Assembly: GCF_009765365.1 (NCBI RefSeq)
Contig: NZ_VTOM01000005.1
Coordinates: forward strand, 62,001 to 126,000
Reading direction: 5' to 3'
DNA length: 64,000 nt
Source: Antarcticirhabdus aurantiaca
Lineage (GTDB): Bacteria > Pseudomonadota > Alphaproteobacteria > Rhizobiales > Rhizobiaceae
Of the stretch, positions 45,713 through 55,066 are shown one piece after another; position 1 is the stretch's first letter; every line of letters starts with the position of its first letter. Position numbers and translations under genes: made by a program. The notes beneath the pieces are model-generated. The model had not been told where the DNA came from. It worked only from the letters and a program-made list of their open reading frames with translations, and searched no databases.

Positions 45713-46630
45713 TCAGAGGCGGGCCAGCAGATCCCGCTTCTTCTCGGCGAATTCGGCTTCGCTGAGGATGCCCTTCTCCTTCAGGGCGCCCAGGCGCTCC
45801 AGGGCGTCGAGGATTTCGCCGTGGCTCCCGCCCGAGGACTTGCCCGGGGAGGGCGCTTCGGGCGCGGGAACGGAGCCAGCGGAGGAGGTGTCCTGCGAGG
45901 CCGTACCGCGAGCGGGATGCGAGCTCGAACCCGCCGCCGGCTTGTTGTCGCTCGCGCCGCCGACGCGCGGCAGGCGGTCGAGGGGCACGGGTCCCTGCGC
46001 GCTGGAGAAGGTCGCCGAGCCGAAGCCGCCTTGCTGCTGGCTGACGCCCGAGATGTCGTAGCCGGTGGTGTCGTAGAGCTCGACGGCACCGCCGCCGCGC
46101 TGGATCGCGAGCCGACGCGACTGCGGAAAGTAGGCGTAGCGCGAATCGTTCTGGGCGCCCGCCGTCGAGGGGTGTCCGAGATCGCCCGGCCACCAGTTGC
46201 CGCCGCCTCCGAACCCCGTCCCACCGAAACCGCCCTGGCTCTGGCTCTGCATGCCGCCCGTCCCCTGTCCGTCCTGCCATGGCGATCGGCTGCCGCCCTG
46301 CGGCGCGCCGGTGTCGGTGCCGGTGCGGCCGGACGCGCCCGCCAGCTCGCGCTGGAGCGTGAAGGGCGGGTCGAAATAGAGGGTGGCGAGTTCGGTGGCG
46401 AGGCGGTCGACGCGGGCGCGCAGCTCGTTGTCGAACATGTTGCCGACCATGGTCATGCCGCCGCGCATCCACTGGCCGGGGCCGCCGAGCTCGACGATGT
46501 TGAACTGCGCCATGCTTCCGCCGCCTGCGACCACCGCCCGCAGCATGGTCTCGACGCTGTCGCGGCCGATCCCGAACCGCGCCGCGATCTCGTCCAGCGC
46601 GCCGTCGCCCGATCCGCTCTCCCTGCTCAT
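45713..46630 (-). CDS. SHOCT-domain protein with Gly/Gln-rich middle
   Basis: A 305-residue protein. The N-terminal half (ALDEIAARFGIGRDSVETMLRAVVAGGGSMAQFNIVELGGPGQWMRGGMTMVGNMFDN) is conserved-looking, followed by a Gly/Ser/Gln stretch (GGMQSQSQGGFGGTGFGGGGNWW) and a C-terminal SHOCT motif (ILDALERLGALKEKGILSEAEFAEKKRDLLARL). SHOCT motifs mediate oligomerisation. No signal peptide. Function unknown. It converges with dnaA. Confidence 0.85.
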   Translation of the reverse strand: MSRESGSGDGALDEIAARFGIGRDSVETMLRAVVAGGGSMAQFNIVELGGPGQWMRGGMTMVGNMFDNELRARVDRLATELATLYFDPPFTLQRELAGASGRTGTDTGAPQGGSRSPWQDGQGTGGMQSQSQGGFGGTGFGGGGNWWPGDLGHPSTAGAQNDSRYAYFPQSRRLAIQRGGGAVELYDTTGYDISGVSQQQGGFGSATFSSAQGPVPLDRLPRVGGASDNKPAAGSSSHPARGTASQDTSSAGSVPAPEAPSPGKSSGGSHGEILDALERLGALKEKGILSEAEFAEKKRDLLARL

Positions 46631-46689
46631 GGCCGCCGCCGTCCTTTCAGCGCAATGCACCGCCGGCGGTTCCCGCCAGGGTTGATGGT

Positions 46690-46869
46690 TCAGTGGAACG
46701 CGGAGGCGACGTGAAACGATCCGGCCTCGCCGAAGCCGCCGAAAAGAAACACGGCGCAGAAAGCCAGGGCCGCGGCGAAGAGCGCGGCCTCCAGGCGGAC
46801 GGGCCCGAGCGCGAAGCGTCGTCGCCCGGGCGGATGAGCGGGCGCGGCCCGCCGCTTGTCGATGGTCAT
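46690..46869 (-). CDS. 59-residue membrane protein downstream of cysN
   Basis: A small protein with a basic Arg/Pro N-terminus (IDKRRAAPAHPPGRRRFALG) and one helix (LEAALFAAALAFCAVFLFGGFG). Its ATG is 4 bases after the cysN stop with AAGG upstream, so it is coupled to cysN. No family is recognised. Being next to a CysN that itself ends in membrane-like helices, a shared membrane role is possible. Confidence 0.65.
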   Translation of the reverse strand: MTIDKRRAAPAHPPGRRRFALGPVRLEAALFAAALAFCAVFLFGGFGEAGSFHVASAFH

Positions 46870-46873
46870 GGCC

Positions 46874-48685
46874 TTAAATCCCTTCTCCGTCCCGGACGTC
46901 GCTTTGACCCGGAACGCCGCCGATCCGTGCGGATCGTCGCTCCCATGCCTTGACAACGACGGCGTGGAGGAAGGGTCGCAACACGAAGTCGAGAGCCCCG
47001 AGAAGGAGGGCGGCAAGGAACGGCAGGCCGAGAACGATGCCGAAGAGCGCGACGAGAACCAGCGATGAGGCTGCGCGCGAGGCGACGAGCGCCGAGTGCC
47101 CCGCCGCGGCCATGGCGGGCCGGGCGAGCCAGAGCGAGCGAAGCTGCCGCGCCCGGCGCTCGAAGGGGCTCGCGGGGGGCGCTTCGCCGGGCGCCGCGAT
47201 CTCGACGGGCTCGATGCCTTGCGCGTCCACGTCGACGAGGCGGCGAACGAGCCCGAGCGCGACGGTCTCGTTGGTCAGCGGGTCGATCAGGATGAAGGCG
47301 CCGAGCTCGCGCGCCTCGACGTAAGGCGCGACGACGGTCGGGCGGTCGAGCGTGATCGTGACACGCCCGATGCCGTTGGCGAGCAGCGCGTTGGCCGGGC
47401 GGTCCTCGTAGGTGTGGATGTCGATCGACGCGTTCAGCGCGCGCACCGTGGCGGGCGTCTGGGCGCTGGCGATGCGGGCGACGAAGCGCCCGCCGGCCAC
47501 CAGCGGCCGCTCGACCATCCAGAGGATGTCGGCGTCGATCCGGCGCTGCGGCACCAGGCTATCCGCCTCCAGCGCGATGACATCGCCGCGCGAGGCGTCG
47601 ATCTCGTCCGACAGGCTGATCGTCACGGACTCGCCGGCCTCGGCCGACGACTGGTCGCCGTCCGGACCGAGGATCGCCTTCACCGTCGAGACCTGGCCGC
47701 TCGCGAGCACCTTGACGCGCGCGCCGACCGAAACGGCGCCGGAGGCGACCGTGCCGGAGAAGCCGCGGAAGTCGAGGTTCGGCCGGTTCACCCACTGCAC
47801 GGGAAAGCGGAAGGGGCCGCCGCTCTCGTCGAAGGTCGCGGGACGCACCTGCGCGAGGTGGTCGAGCAGCGTCGGCCCGGAATACCAGGGCGTATTCGGC
47901 GAGCGATCCGCAAGGTTGTCGCCGAGCTTGGCCGAGAGCGGGATAAAGACGATGTCGGTGAAGCCGAGCGCCGGGAGCAGCGTCTGGTACTCGCGCCGGA
48001 TGGCCTCGAAGGTCTCTTCAGACCACCCGACGAGGTCCATCTTGTTCACCGCCACCACGACCGACTTGATGCCGACCATGGAGGTGATGAAGGAGTGGCG
48101 GCGGGTCTGGGGCAGGATCCCCTTCCGCGCGTCGACGAGGATCACCGCGAGCTCGGCCTGGGAGGCGCCCGTCGCCATGTTGCGGGTGTACTGCTCGTGC
48201 CCCGGCGTGTCGGCGATGATGAAGGCGCGGCCGCGCGCCGAGAAGTAGCGATAGGCGACGTCGATGGTGATGCCCTGCTCGCGCTCGGCCGAGAGGCCGT
48301 CGACGAGAAGGGCGAAGTCGAGATCGCCGCCCGTCGTGCCGAACTTCTTCGAGTCGCGCTCCAGCGCTTCCATCTGGTCGTCGAAGACGGCGTCCGTCTC
48401 GAACAGGAGGCGCCCGATCAGCGTCGACTTGCCGTCGTCCACCGAGCCGCAGGTGATGAAGCGCAGCAGCGTCTCGGACGGCGAGGCAACGGGCTCCATG
48501 CCCGCCTGCGGGTCGATGACGCGCAAGGGCGCGCCCGCGTCGCCGAGGTCGGGCGCAGGACCGGCGAAGGTCTCGTCGGCGGCCAGGGCCTTCTCGTTGA
48601 TGGGGGCCTCGTCGACGGAGCCGACGACGTCGCCGGGCACGGTCTCGCCGTCGGCGAGCCGCTTTTGAAGGGCGCTCGTGCTCAT
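46874..48685 (-). CDS. cysN: sulfate adenylyltransferase GTPase subunit CysN with extra C-terminal tail
   Basis: A 603-residue CysN. GTPase motifs: TCGSVDDGKSTLIGRLL, DTPGHEQYTRNMATGASQAELAVILVDA and NKMDLVGW. Domains II and III follow to about residue 500. The N-terminus is extended by roughly 60 residues. Instead of an APS kinase (CysC) domain it has a tail of about 100 residues with two hydrophobic stretches (SALVASRAASSLVLVALFGIVLGLPFLAALLLGALDFVLRPFL), which could be a membrane anchor. With CysD it makes APS from sulfate and ATP. It starts 2 bases after cysD. Confidence 0.93.
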   Translation of the reverse strand: MSTSALQKRLADGETVPGDVVGSVDEAPINEKALAADETFAGPAPDLGDAGAPLRVIDPQAGMEPVASPSETLLRFITCGSVDDGKSTLIGRLLFETDAVFDDQMEALERDSKKFGTTGGDLDFALLVDGLSAEREQGITIDVAYRYFSARGRAFIIADTPGHEQYTRNMATGASQAELAVILVDARKGILPQTRRHSFITSMVGIKSVVVAVNKMDLVGWSEETFEAIRREYQTLLPALGFTDIVFIPLSAKLGDNLADRSPNTPWYSGPTLLDHLAQVRPATFDESGGPFRFPVQWVNRPNLDFRGFSGTVASGAVSVGARVKVLASGQVSTVKAILGPDGDQSSAEAGESVTISLSDEIDASRGDVIALEADSLVPQRRIDADILWMVERPLVAGGRFVARIASAQTPATVRALNASIDIHTYEDRPANALLANGIGRVTITLDRPTVVAPYVEARELGAFILIDPLTNETVALGLVRRLVDVDAQGIEPVEIAAPGEAPPASPFERRARQLRSLWLARPAMAAAGHSALVASRAASSLVLVALFGIVLGLPFLAALLLGALDFVLRPFLHAVVVKAWERRSARIGGVPGQSDVRDGEGI

Positions 48686-48687
48686 CG

Positions 48688-49590
48688 TCAGAAGTAGCCT
48701 TCCTGCTTCTTGTCTTCCATCGAGGCGCCGGAGTCGCGGTCGATGACGCGGCCCTGGCGCTCGGAGGTGCGGCTGCCGCGCATCTCGGCCATGATGGAGT
48801 CGAGGTCGCCGGCCTCGGACTCCACGGCGCCGGTCAGCGGGTAGCAGCCGAGCGTGCGGAAGCGGACGGTCATCGTCTCGACGCTCTCGCCGGGCTGCAG
48901 CTTCATGCGCTCGTCGTCGCGCATGATGAGCGCGCCGTCACGCCTGACGATCGGCCGGGGCGCGGCGAAGTAGAGCGGCACCACGGGGATCTTCTCCAGC
49001 GCGATGTAGTCCCACACGTCCGCTTCCGTCCAGTTGGACAAGGGGAAGACGCGGAAGCTCTCGCCCGGCTTCTTGCGGGTGTTGAACAGGCGCCAGGGCT
49101 CGGGGCGCTGCGACTTCGGCTCCCAGCGGTGCTCGGCCGAGCGCAGCGAGAAGATGCGCTCCTTGGCGCGGCTCTTTTCCTCGTCGCGCCGCGCGCCGCC
49201 GAAGGCCGCGTCGAACTTGTACTTGTTCAGCGCCTGCTTCAGCCCTTCGGTCTTCATCACGTCGGTGTGGACGCGCGAGCCCGAATCGAAGGGGTTGACC
49301 CCGGCCTTCACGCCCTCCTCGTTGATGTGGACGATGAGGTCGAGGCCGAGCTCCTTGGCCCGCCGGTCGCGAAACTCGATCATCTCGCGGAACTTCCAGG
49401 TCGTGTCGACGTGGAGCAGCGGGAAGGGCGGCTTGCCCGGCGCGAAGGCCTTCATCGCAAGGTGCAGCATGACCGCCGAGTCCTTGCCGATGGAGTAGAG
49501 CATCACCGGGTTCTCGGCCGTCGCCGCGACCTCGCGGATGATGAAGATCGACTCGGCCTCGAGGCGCTTCAGGTGGCTCATGGGCTTCAT
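48688..49590 (-). CDS. cysD: sulfate adenylyltransferase subunit CysD
   Basis: A 300-residue CysD, the ATP pyrophosphatase-type subunit of ATP sulfurylase. Motifs: [78 protein letters not shown] and the tail [23 protein letters not shown] 49590 overlaps the cysH stop by 4 bases and follows AAAGG. It is in the order cysI-DUF934-cysH-cysD-cysN. Confidence 0.97.
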   Translation of the reverse strand: MKPMSHLKRLEAESIFIIREVAATAENPVMLYSIGKDSAVMLHLAMKAFAPGKPPFPLLHVDTTWKFREMIEFRDRRAKELGLDLIVHINEEGVKAGVNPFDSGSRVHTDVMKTEGLKQALNKYKFDAAFGGARRDEEKSRAKERIFSLRSAEHRWEPKSQRPEPWRLFNTRKKPGESFRVFPLSNWTEADVWDYIALEKIPVVPLYFAAPRPIVRRDGALIMRDDERMKLQPGESVETMTVRFRTLGCYPLTGAVESEAGDLDSIMAEMRGSRTSERQGRVIDRDSGASMEDKKQEGYF

Positions 49591-50390
49591 TGCGGCAGCC
49601 TTTCGAACGCGGCGTCGCCGTGGGCGGGGCGGTTGTCGAGGTCGCGGACGGGGTTGCCCGCGCCGTCGACGTGGAGCCCGCATTCGCGCTTGGTCTCCTC
49701 CTCCCACCACCAGCGGCCGGCCCGCTCGGGCTCGCCGGGGCGGATGGCGCGCGTGCAAGGGGCGCAGCCGATGGAGAGGAAGCCCTGCTCGTGCAGCGGG
49801 TTGACGGGGACGCCGTTCTCCTTGGTGAAGGCGACGATGGCGTCGCGCGTCCAGTCGAAGATCGGGTTGGCCTTGACGAGGCCGCGCGCCGCGTCGAAGC
49901 CGACGAATTCCATGTCGGAGCGGTTCGCGGACTGGTCGCGGCGAAGGCCCGTGACCCAGCCGGCCGCGCCCTTCAGCGCCCGGCCGAGCGGCTCCACCTT
50001 CCGCACGCCGCAGCAGTTCTTGCGGAACTCCGGCGCGAAGTAGAAGCCGTCGATGCCCTGGTCGTCGACGAGGGCTTCCAGCGCTTCGGCCTGCGGGTAG
50101 AGCGCCTTGATGCGGCGGCCGTACTGCTCCTCGGTCTTGCGCCAGAGCGTGTAGGTCTCGGGAAAGAGGCGCCCGGTGTCGAGCGTCTTCACCTCGATCT
50201 TCAGGCGGTTCGAGAAGATCAGATGGGTGATCATCTGGTCCTCGATGCCGAGGCTCGTCGTGAAGACGACGCGGCCGGGAATGCGCTCGGCGAGGAGCGC
50301 CAGACGCCCGGCCGGGTCGAGGCGCTGGAACGTCTCGTTGAACTCGGCCGCGAGGCGTTTCAGGCCGTCCGTGTCGGAGCCGTCATGCAT
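49587..50390 (-). CDS. cysH: adenylyl-sulfate reductase (APS-type CysH)
   Basis: A 267-residue thioredoxin-dependent reductase. The Cys pattern [11 protein letters not shown] plus GCAPCTRAI gives the four ligands of a [4Fe-4S] cluster, so it uses APS rather than PAPS. The catalytic Cys is in KRECGLH near the C-terminus. This fits the absence of a CysC domain on CysN: the pathway runs ATP + sulfate to APS to sulfite. It overlaps DUF934 upstream by 8 bases and cysD downstream by 4. Confidence 0.95.
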   Translation of the reverse strand: MHDGSDTDGLKRLAAEFNETFQRLDPAGRLALLAERIPGRVVFTTSLGIEDQMITHLIFSNRLKIEVKTLDTGRLFPETYTLWRKTEEQYGRRIKALYPQAEALEALVDDQGIDGFYFAPEFRKNCCGVRKVEPLGRALKGAAGWVTGLRRDQSANRSDMEFVGFDAARGLVKANPIFDWTRDAIVAFTKENGVPVNPLHEQGFLSIGCAPCTRAIRPGEPERAGRWWWEEETKRECGLHVDGAGNPVRDLDNRPAHGDAAFERLPQ

Positions 50391-50922
50391 GGGAGCCCTC
50401 CGCCTTGGCCGCGGCTGCGGCGCGGCGCTGTTCGAGGATCGAGGTGCCGCCCTCGTAGCCGGACTGGTAGTGGTCGCGGACGATCCCGCGCGCCTCGACC
50501 CACTGCTCGGCCGGCTGGCGCTCGGCGACAGCCTCGGGAAGCGCCACCTCGTCGAAGCCGCAGGCGAGCGCGTCGGCGAACTGGTCGGCGATCAGCGGGC
50601 CGGTCGCCCGCAGCGTGCCGGTGAAGCCGGCGCGGCGGATGCGCTTGGCGAGGCTGAAGCCGCGCCCGTCCGAGAAGGCGGGGAAGGCGACGGAAACGAG
50701 GGCGACCTGCGTCAGGTACGGCTCGACGGCATCGATCGCCACGTGGTTCGGCAGGTGGAGCCCGAGCGGCGCGTTGCGGCGCTCGGCGAGCGCGGCGTCG
50801 ATCGCCTCGAAGGGCACGATGGCAGGGCCTTCCACCAGCGACAGGTCGGCGGCCGTGGCAGCCACGCTCCACTCGTCGGCGACCTGGCCTTCGGGGCGGA
50901 TGAGGATGGTGGTCGTGGTCAT
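50383..50922 (-). CDS. DUF934 family protein of the sulfate-reduction operon
   Basis: A 179-residue DUF934 protein. Conserved parts are LGLHLPNHVAIDAVEPYLTQVALVSVAFPAFSDGRGFSLAKRIRRAGFTGTLRATGPLIADQFADALACGFDEVALPE. It is constantly found between cysI and cysH in proteobacteria. Its exact role in sulfite reduction is unknown. ATG 50922 overlaps the cysI stop by 4 bases. Confidence 0.93.
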   Translation of the reverse strand: MTTTTILIRPEGQVADEWSVAATAADLSLVEGPAIVPFEAIDAALAERRNAPLGLHLPNHVAIDAVEPYLTQVALVSVAFPAFSDGRGFSLAKRIRRAGFTGTLRATGPLIADQFADALACGFDEVALPEAVAERQPAEQWVEARGIVRDHYQSGYEGGTSILEQRRAAAAAKAEGSHA

Positions 50923-52604
50923 TCCGCGGCCTCCTGGCCGGCGCCGGACACGAAGGCCTGGAAGCCCGCCTTGAACGGGTCGAGGCCGGCGCGGCGCACC
51001 GTGTCGACGAAGCGCTCGGAGCCCTGGCGCTCGCGAAGGTAGACGGAGACCAGCGCCTCCACGGCGCCGGGCACCTGATCGGCGTCGATGCCGGGCCCGA
51101 CACGCTCGCCGAGTGCGGCGTTCTCCGAAGCGTCGCCGCCCACCGTGATCTGGTAGTTCTCGACGCCCGACTTCTCGAGGCCGAGGATGCCGATCGCGCC
51201 GACATGGTGGTGGCCGCAGGCATTGATGCAGCCGGAGATCTTGATCGGCAGCTCGCCGATCTCGCGCTGGCGGTCGTCGTCGGCGAAGGTCTTCGAGATC
51301 GCCTGCGCGATCGGGATCGATTTCGCGGTCGCGAGCGCGCAGTAGTCGAGGCCCGGGCAAGCGATGATGTCGGTGATGAGCCCGGCATTGGCCGTGGCGA
51401 GGCCGTTGGCCTTCAGCGCAGCGAACACCTCGGGGACGTCGTCCTGCTTCACGTGCGGCAGGACGAGGTTCTGCGAGTGCGTCACCCGCAGTTCGTCCTT
51501 GGAATAGCGCTCGGCGATGTCGGCGAAGGCGCGCATCTGCGCGTCGGTCATGTCGCCCGGCACCTCGCCGATGCCCTTCAGGGACACGGTCAGCGCGATG
51601 TAGCCCGGCACCTTGTGGGCGAAGCCGTTCTGCTCGACGAAGCGGTCGAGCGCCGGGTCGCTCGCCCGCGCGGTCTCCAGCGCTTGCGAGCGCTCGGGCA
51701 GCGTCTCGTAGGCCGGCGGCGCGAAGTAGGCGGCGATGCGCTCGACCTCGCCCTCGGGGGCGTTGACGGTCGGGCCGTTCAGCTTGGCGTATTCCGCCTC
51801 GACGCGGGCGCGGAACTCCTCCTCGCCGGTCTCGTGAACGAGGATCTTCACGCGGGCCTTGAACTTGTTGTCGCGCCGGCCCTCGGCATTATAGACGCGC
51901 AGGATCGCTTCGAGATAGGCGAGCAGCTCCGCCTTCGGCAGGAAGGAGCGCACCACCTTGCCGATCATCGGCGTGCGGCCGAGACCGCCGCCGACCACGA
52001 TCTCGTAGCCGACCTCGTTCGTCTCCGCGTGCCGCAGGATGCGGATGCCGATATCGTGGACCTTGATCGCCGCGCGGTCGTGTTCGGCGCCCGTGACCGC
52101 GATCTTGAACTTGCGCGGCAGCCAGACGAATTCGGGATGGAGGCTCGACCACTGCCGGATCAGCTCGGCGGTGACGCGCGGATCCTCGACCTCGTCCTTC
52201 GCGACGCCCGCGAACTGGTCGGAGGTGACGTTGCGGATGCAGTTACCGCTCGTCTGGATCGCGTGCATCTCGACGTCCGCCAGGAGGTCGAGGATGTCCG
52301 GCACGTCCTTCAGCTTCGGCCAGTTGTATTGAAGGTTCTGGCGCGTGGTGAAGTGGGCGTAGCCCTTGTCGTACTTCTCGGCGATCAGGGCGAGCTGGCG
52401 CAGCTGGCGCGAGTCGAGCGTGCCGTAGGGCACGGCGACACGCAGCATGTAGGCGTGGAGCTGGAGATAGAGCCCGTTCTTCAGCCGCAGCGGCTTGAAC
52501 TCGTCGTCCGAGAGCGAGCCGTCGAGGCGGCGCTCCACCTGGCTGCGGAACTGGCGGACCCGGTCGCGCACGAAGCGCTCGTCGAACTCGTCGTAGCGGT
52601 ACAT
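50919..52604 (-). CDS. cysI: sulfite/nitrite reductase hemoprotein subunit (CysI type)
   Basis: A 561-residue siroheme/[4Fe-4S] reductase converting sulfite to sulfide. The cluster ligands are in CPGLDYCALATAKS and GCINACGHHHVG, and the siroheme-binding N-terminal repeats include FTTRQNLQYNWPKL and THSQNLVLPHVK. This ferredoxin-type enzyme has no CysJ partner here; the [2Fe-2S] ferredoxin at the head of the operon could donate electrons. ATG 52604 follows GAGGACAG. Nitrite reduction cannot be excluded by sequence alone, but the operon favours sulfite. Confidence 0.95.
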   Translation of the reverse strand: MYRYDEFDERFVRDRVRQFRSQVERRLDGSLSDDEFKPLRLKNGLYLQLHAYMLRVAVPYGTLDSRQLRQLALIAEKYDKGYAHFTTRQNLQYNWPKLKDVPDILDLLADVEMHAIQTSGNCIRNVTSDQFAGVAKDEVEDPRVTAELIRQWSSLHPEFVWLPRKFKIAVTGAEHDRAAIKVHDIGIRILRHAETNEVGYEIVVGGGLGRTPMIGKVVRSFLPKAELLAYLEAILRVYNAEGRRDNKFKARVKILVHETGEEEFRARVEAEYAKLNGPTVNAPEGEVERIAAYFAPPAYETLPERSQALETARASDPALDRFVEQNGFAHKVPGYIALTVSLKGIGEVPGDMTDAQMRAFADIAERYSKDELRVTHSQNLVLPHVKQDDVPEVFAALKANGLATANAGLITDIIACPGLDYCALATAKSIPIAQAISKTFADDDRQREIGELPIKISGCINACGHHHVGAIGILGLEKSGVENYQITVGGDASENAALGERVGPGIDADQVPGAVEALVSVYLRERQGSERFVDTVRRAGLDPFKAGFQAFVSGAGQEAAE

Positions 52605-52689
52605 GGGAACTGTCCTCGTCGCGGGCGCCGTCTCGGCTCGGCTGCCTGCCGGTCTGTTTGTTCGTCGTTCGAAACCCGCGCCCCGAAGG

Positions 52690-53034
52690 TCAGGCGGGCA
52701 CGTCGTATTCGGCCTGCTTGCCCATGTCGGGGTGGACGGTCGGCCCCTTCTGGCGCAGCGCCTCGCGGAAGTGCGTCGCGACGGGCATGCCGTTCTCCGC
52801 GATGCGCACCTCGACGAGGTAGGGGTCGACGATGCGGTTGGCCTTGAACTCGGCCTGACCGCGCGCTTCGAGCTCGGCTGCGGCGTCCGCGTCGTCGGCA
52901 ACCGCCGCCTTGCCCGGCTCGGGGGTCCAGCCGCCGTCCTTCGCGGCGAACACCACCTCGCCGTCGAGGAGGTCGTTGGCGACGAGGATCACGGGGAACT
53001 TCGGCCCCTTCTTGTTGACCTTGGCTTCGGCCAT
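52690..53034 (-). CDS. DUF2849 protein preceding cysI
   Basis: A 114-residue protein: KFPVILVANDLLDGEVVFAAKDGGWTPEPGKAAVADDADAAAELEARGQAEFKANRIVDPYLVEVRIAENGMPVATHFREALRQKGPTVHP. DUF2849 proteins regularly lie just before cysI. Their role is unknown. It starts 4 bases after the ferredoxin gene. Confidence 0.92.
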   Translation of the reverse strand: MAEAKVNKKGPKFPVILVANDLLDGEVVFAAKDGGWTPEPGKAAVADDADAAAELEARGQAEFKANRIVDPYLVEVRIAENGMPVATHFREALRQKGPTVHPDMGKQAEYDVPA

Positions 53035-53038
53035 GGGA

Positions 53039-53377
53039 TCAGACCTCGTCGGGAATGGTGAGTTCCAGACCGTCCAGATCGTCGGTCCAGAGGATCTGGC
53101 AGGACAGGCGCGAGGTCGGCTCGATCACGGGCAGCTCGTCGAGCTTGTCGAGTTCGTCCTCGCGCGGCGGGTGGAGCCGGTCGGCCCATTCCTTGGCGAC
53201 CACGACGTGGCAGGAGGCGCAGTCGAGCCCACCCCCGCAGATGCCCTCGATGCCGACGCGGTAGTCGCGCAGGATCTCCATCACGCGCCAGCCCTCGACG
53301 GCTTCCAGCTCGTGGCGCTTGCCCTCGCGGTCGGTGACGCGGATCACGCTGGCGGGCTCGGGCTGGGCTTGGCTCAT
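53039..53377 (-). CDS. [2Fe-2S] ferredoxin at head of the sulfate operon
   Basis: A 112-residue adrenodoxin/plant-mixed type ferredoxin. The cluster ligands are in GICGGGLDCASCHVVV and the later LSCQI (C-x5-C-x2-C...C). It lies as first gene of the sulfate-reduction run, before DUF2849 and cysI, so it is a good electron donor candidate for CysI. ATG 53377 is the start where similarity begins; the upstream frame is low quality. Confidence 0.9.
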   Translation of the reverse strand: MSQAQPEPASVIRVTDREGKRHELEAVEGWRVMEILRDYRVGIEGICGGGLDCASCHVVVAKEWADRLHPPREDELDKLDELPVIEPTSRLSCQILWTDDLDGLELTIPDEV

Positions 53378-53542
53378 GAATGGTCTTCCCGGTTGCGAAC
53401 GCGACAAAGGCAGCCGACGGCGCTTGACGTCCAAGGCACCGCGACCGCGCATGTCGGTTCTCAAGTGGCTCATAGATAGTCCGGCGGCCACCGTTCCGCC
53501 GCGCCGGGCTTTGCCTTTGCTCGCATCAGAGCGAAACAAATT

Positions 53543-53562
53543 CCTGCCGCGGCCGCGGCAGG
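53543..53562. terminator. 20-bp perfect palindrome after UbiH-type gene
   Basis: CCTGCCGCGGCCGCGGCAGG is perfectly self-complementary, 44 bases after the UbiH-type gene's stop on the minus strand. It is followed by AATTTGTTTC, a T-rich run, so it may be a terminator. Two further palindromes lie next to it (53566-53578 and 53576-53587). Confidence 0.6.
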
Positions 53563-53606
53563 GAGTGGAATCGTTCCAAGGCCTTGGTCAAGCCCTTAAG
53601 GCAGCC

Positions 53607-54887
53607 TCAGATCGCCTCGCCCTGAAGCAGCCGCGGCGAGGCCCCGCGCGTCGTGCCGGCCGCCTGCGCGATGAAGAAATCCTTCAGCCGCGGCGCCCGG
53701 TCGACGAGCGACAGGCCGAAGGACCGCACCGCGCGAAGAAGGTCGTTGTCGTTGGAGAACAGGCGGTTGAGGATGTCGGTGGTAACGCCGAGCTGCACCG
53801 TGTCGAAGCGGCGCCAGCGCTGGTAGGTTTCCAACGTGTCGAGAGAGCCGACGTCGAGGCCGAGGCGCGCGGCCTCGACGACGACCTCGGCCAGCGCCGC
53901 CGCGTCCTTGAAGCCGAGGTTGAGCCCCTGGCCGGCGATCGGATGGATGCCGTGCGCCGCGTCGCCGGCAAGCGCCACGCGCGGGCGCACGAAGTCGCGG
54001 GCGAGCGTCAGGCCGAGCGGGAAGGCGCGCCGGCCCCCTTCCAGGCTCACCGCGCCGAGCTTGTGGCCGAAGCGCTTCTCCAGCTCGATCTCGAACAGCA
54101 TCTCGTCGCAGGCGACCAGCCGCTCCGCCTCGCGGCGCGACTCGGTCCAGACCAGCGAGGAGCGGTTGCCCTTAAGCGGCAGGATGGCAAAGGGACCGGC
54201 CGGCAGGAAGTGCTCCTCCGCGCGGCCCTCGTGCGGGCGCTCGTGACGCACCGTCGCGACGATGCCGGACTGGTCGTAGTCGGTGTGGACGGTGCGGATG
54301 CCGGCCATGTCGCGGATCTTCGAGCGCACCCCGTCGGCCGCGACCAGGAGGCGCGTCGCGATCGTCTCGCCCGCCGCCACGCCGCCGAGGCGCACGTCGA
54401 GGTGGGCGGGCGCCTGCGCGATCGAGGCGACGGGCGAGTCCTGCCGGATGGCGACGCCGAGCGCCTCGGCACGCGACCGGAGCGCGCCGATCAGCGCCTT
54501 GTTCGGCACCATGTGGGCGAAGGGCTCGCCGGGGCGCACCTCGCCGCCGAAGGTGAGGAAGACGGGGCGCACGGGCTCCGACAGGCGCGAGTCGGTGACG
54601 ATCATCTCGGTGATCGGCTGGGCCTCGTCCTTGAGGTCGCGCCAGACGCCGAGTTGATCGAGCATGCGCGAGGCGGCGGCCGCGATCGCCGAGGCGCGCT
54701 CGTCGCGCGCGTGGACGCCGGCGGGCGCGGCGTCCACCACCAGCACCTCGAGCCCGGGCGCCGCGTCCTTGATCGCGACGGCGACCGACAGGCCGACATA
54801 GCCGGCGCCGGCGACGACGACGTCGGCGCGAACGGACGGCGCGCTCGGCGAGGGGAGCGTGGCGTTCGGCGAAGAAGTGTCGGACAT
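53607..54887 (-). CDS. FAD-dependent ubiquinone biosynthesis hydroxylase (UbiH/UbiF family)
   Basis: A 426-residue flavoprotein monooxygenase of the UbiH/UbiF/UbiI/UbiL family. The FAD dinucleotide loop is DVVVAGAGYVGLSVAVAIKDA. The second motif is LVAADGVRSKIRDMAGI. The third is ALAGDAAHGIHPIAGQGLNLGFKDAAALAE. The exact ring position hydroxylated cannot be assigned by eye. ATG 54887 gives the family start; the frame reaches 54947. It is divergent from tesB. Confidence 0.92.
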   Translation of the reverse strand: MSDTSSPNATLPSPSAPSVRADVVVAGAGYVGLSVAVAIKDAAPGLEVLVVDAAPAGVHARDERASAIAAAASRMLDQLGVWRDLKDEAQPITEMIVTDSRLSEPVRPVFLTFGGEVRPGEPFAHMVPNKALIGALRSRAEALGVAIRQDSPVASIAQAPAHLDVRLGGVAAGETIATRLLVAADGVRSKIRDMAGIRTVHTDYDQSGIVATVRHERPHEGRAEEHFLPAGPFAILPLKGNRSSLVWTESRREAERLVACDEMLFEIELEKRFGHKLGAVSLEGGRRAFPLGLTLARDFVRPRVALAGDAAHGIHPIAGQGLNLGFKDAAALAEVVVEAARLGLDVGSLDTLETYQRWRRFDTVQLGVTTDILNRLFSNDNDLLRAVRSFGLSLVDRAPRLKDFFIAQAAGTTRGASPRLLQGEAI

Positions 54888-55066
54888 CGGCTCGGCCTCG
54901 CGCAGAAGAAGGATCGGATCTCGGGCGGAACGTCGGCGTTCCGGCATCCGAGATAGGCGCGCATGGCGGCCGGGGCAACGAGGGCGCGATTGACGCGACC
55001 CGCCGGCGGATGGTCAATGCCGCCTCGCATTTTACGTAAGACGTCACGAAGTCGAGGAGACCGCCC

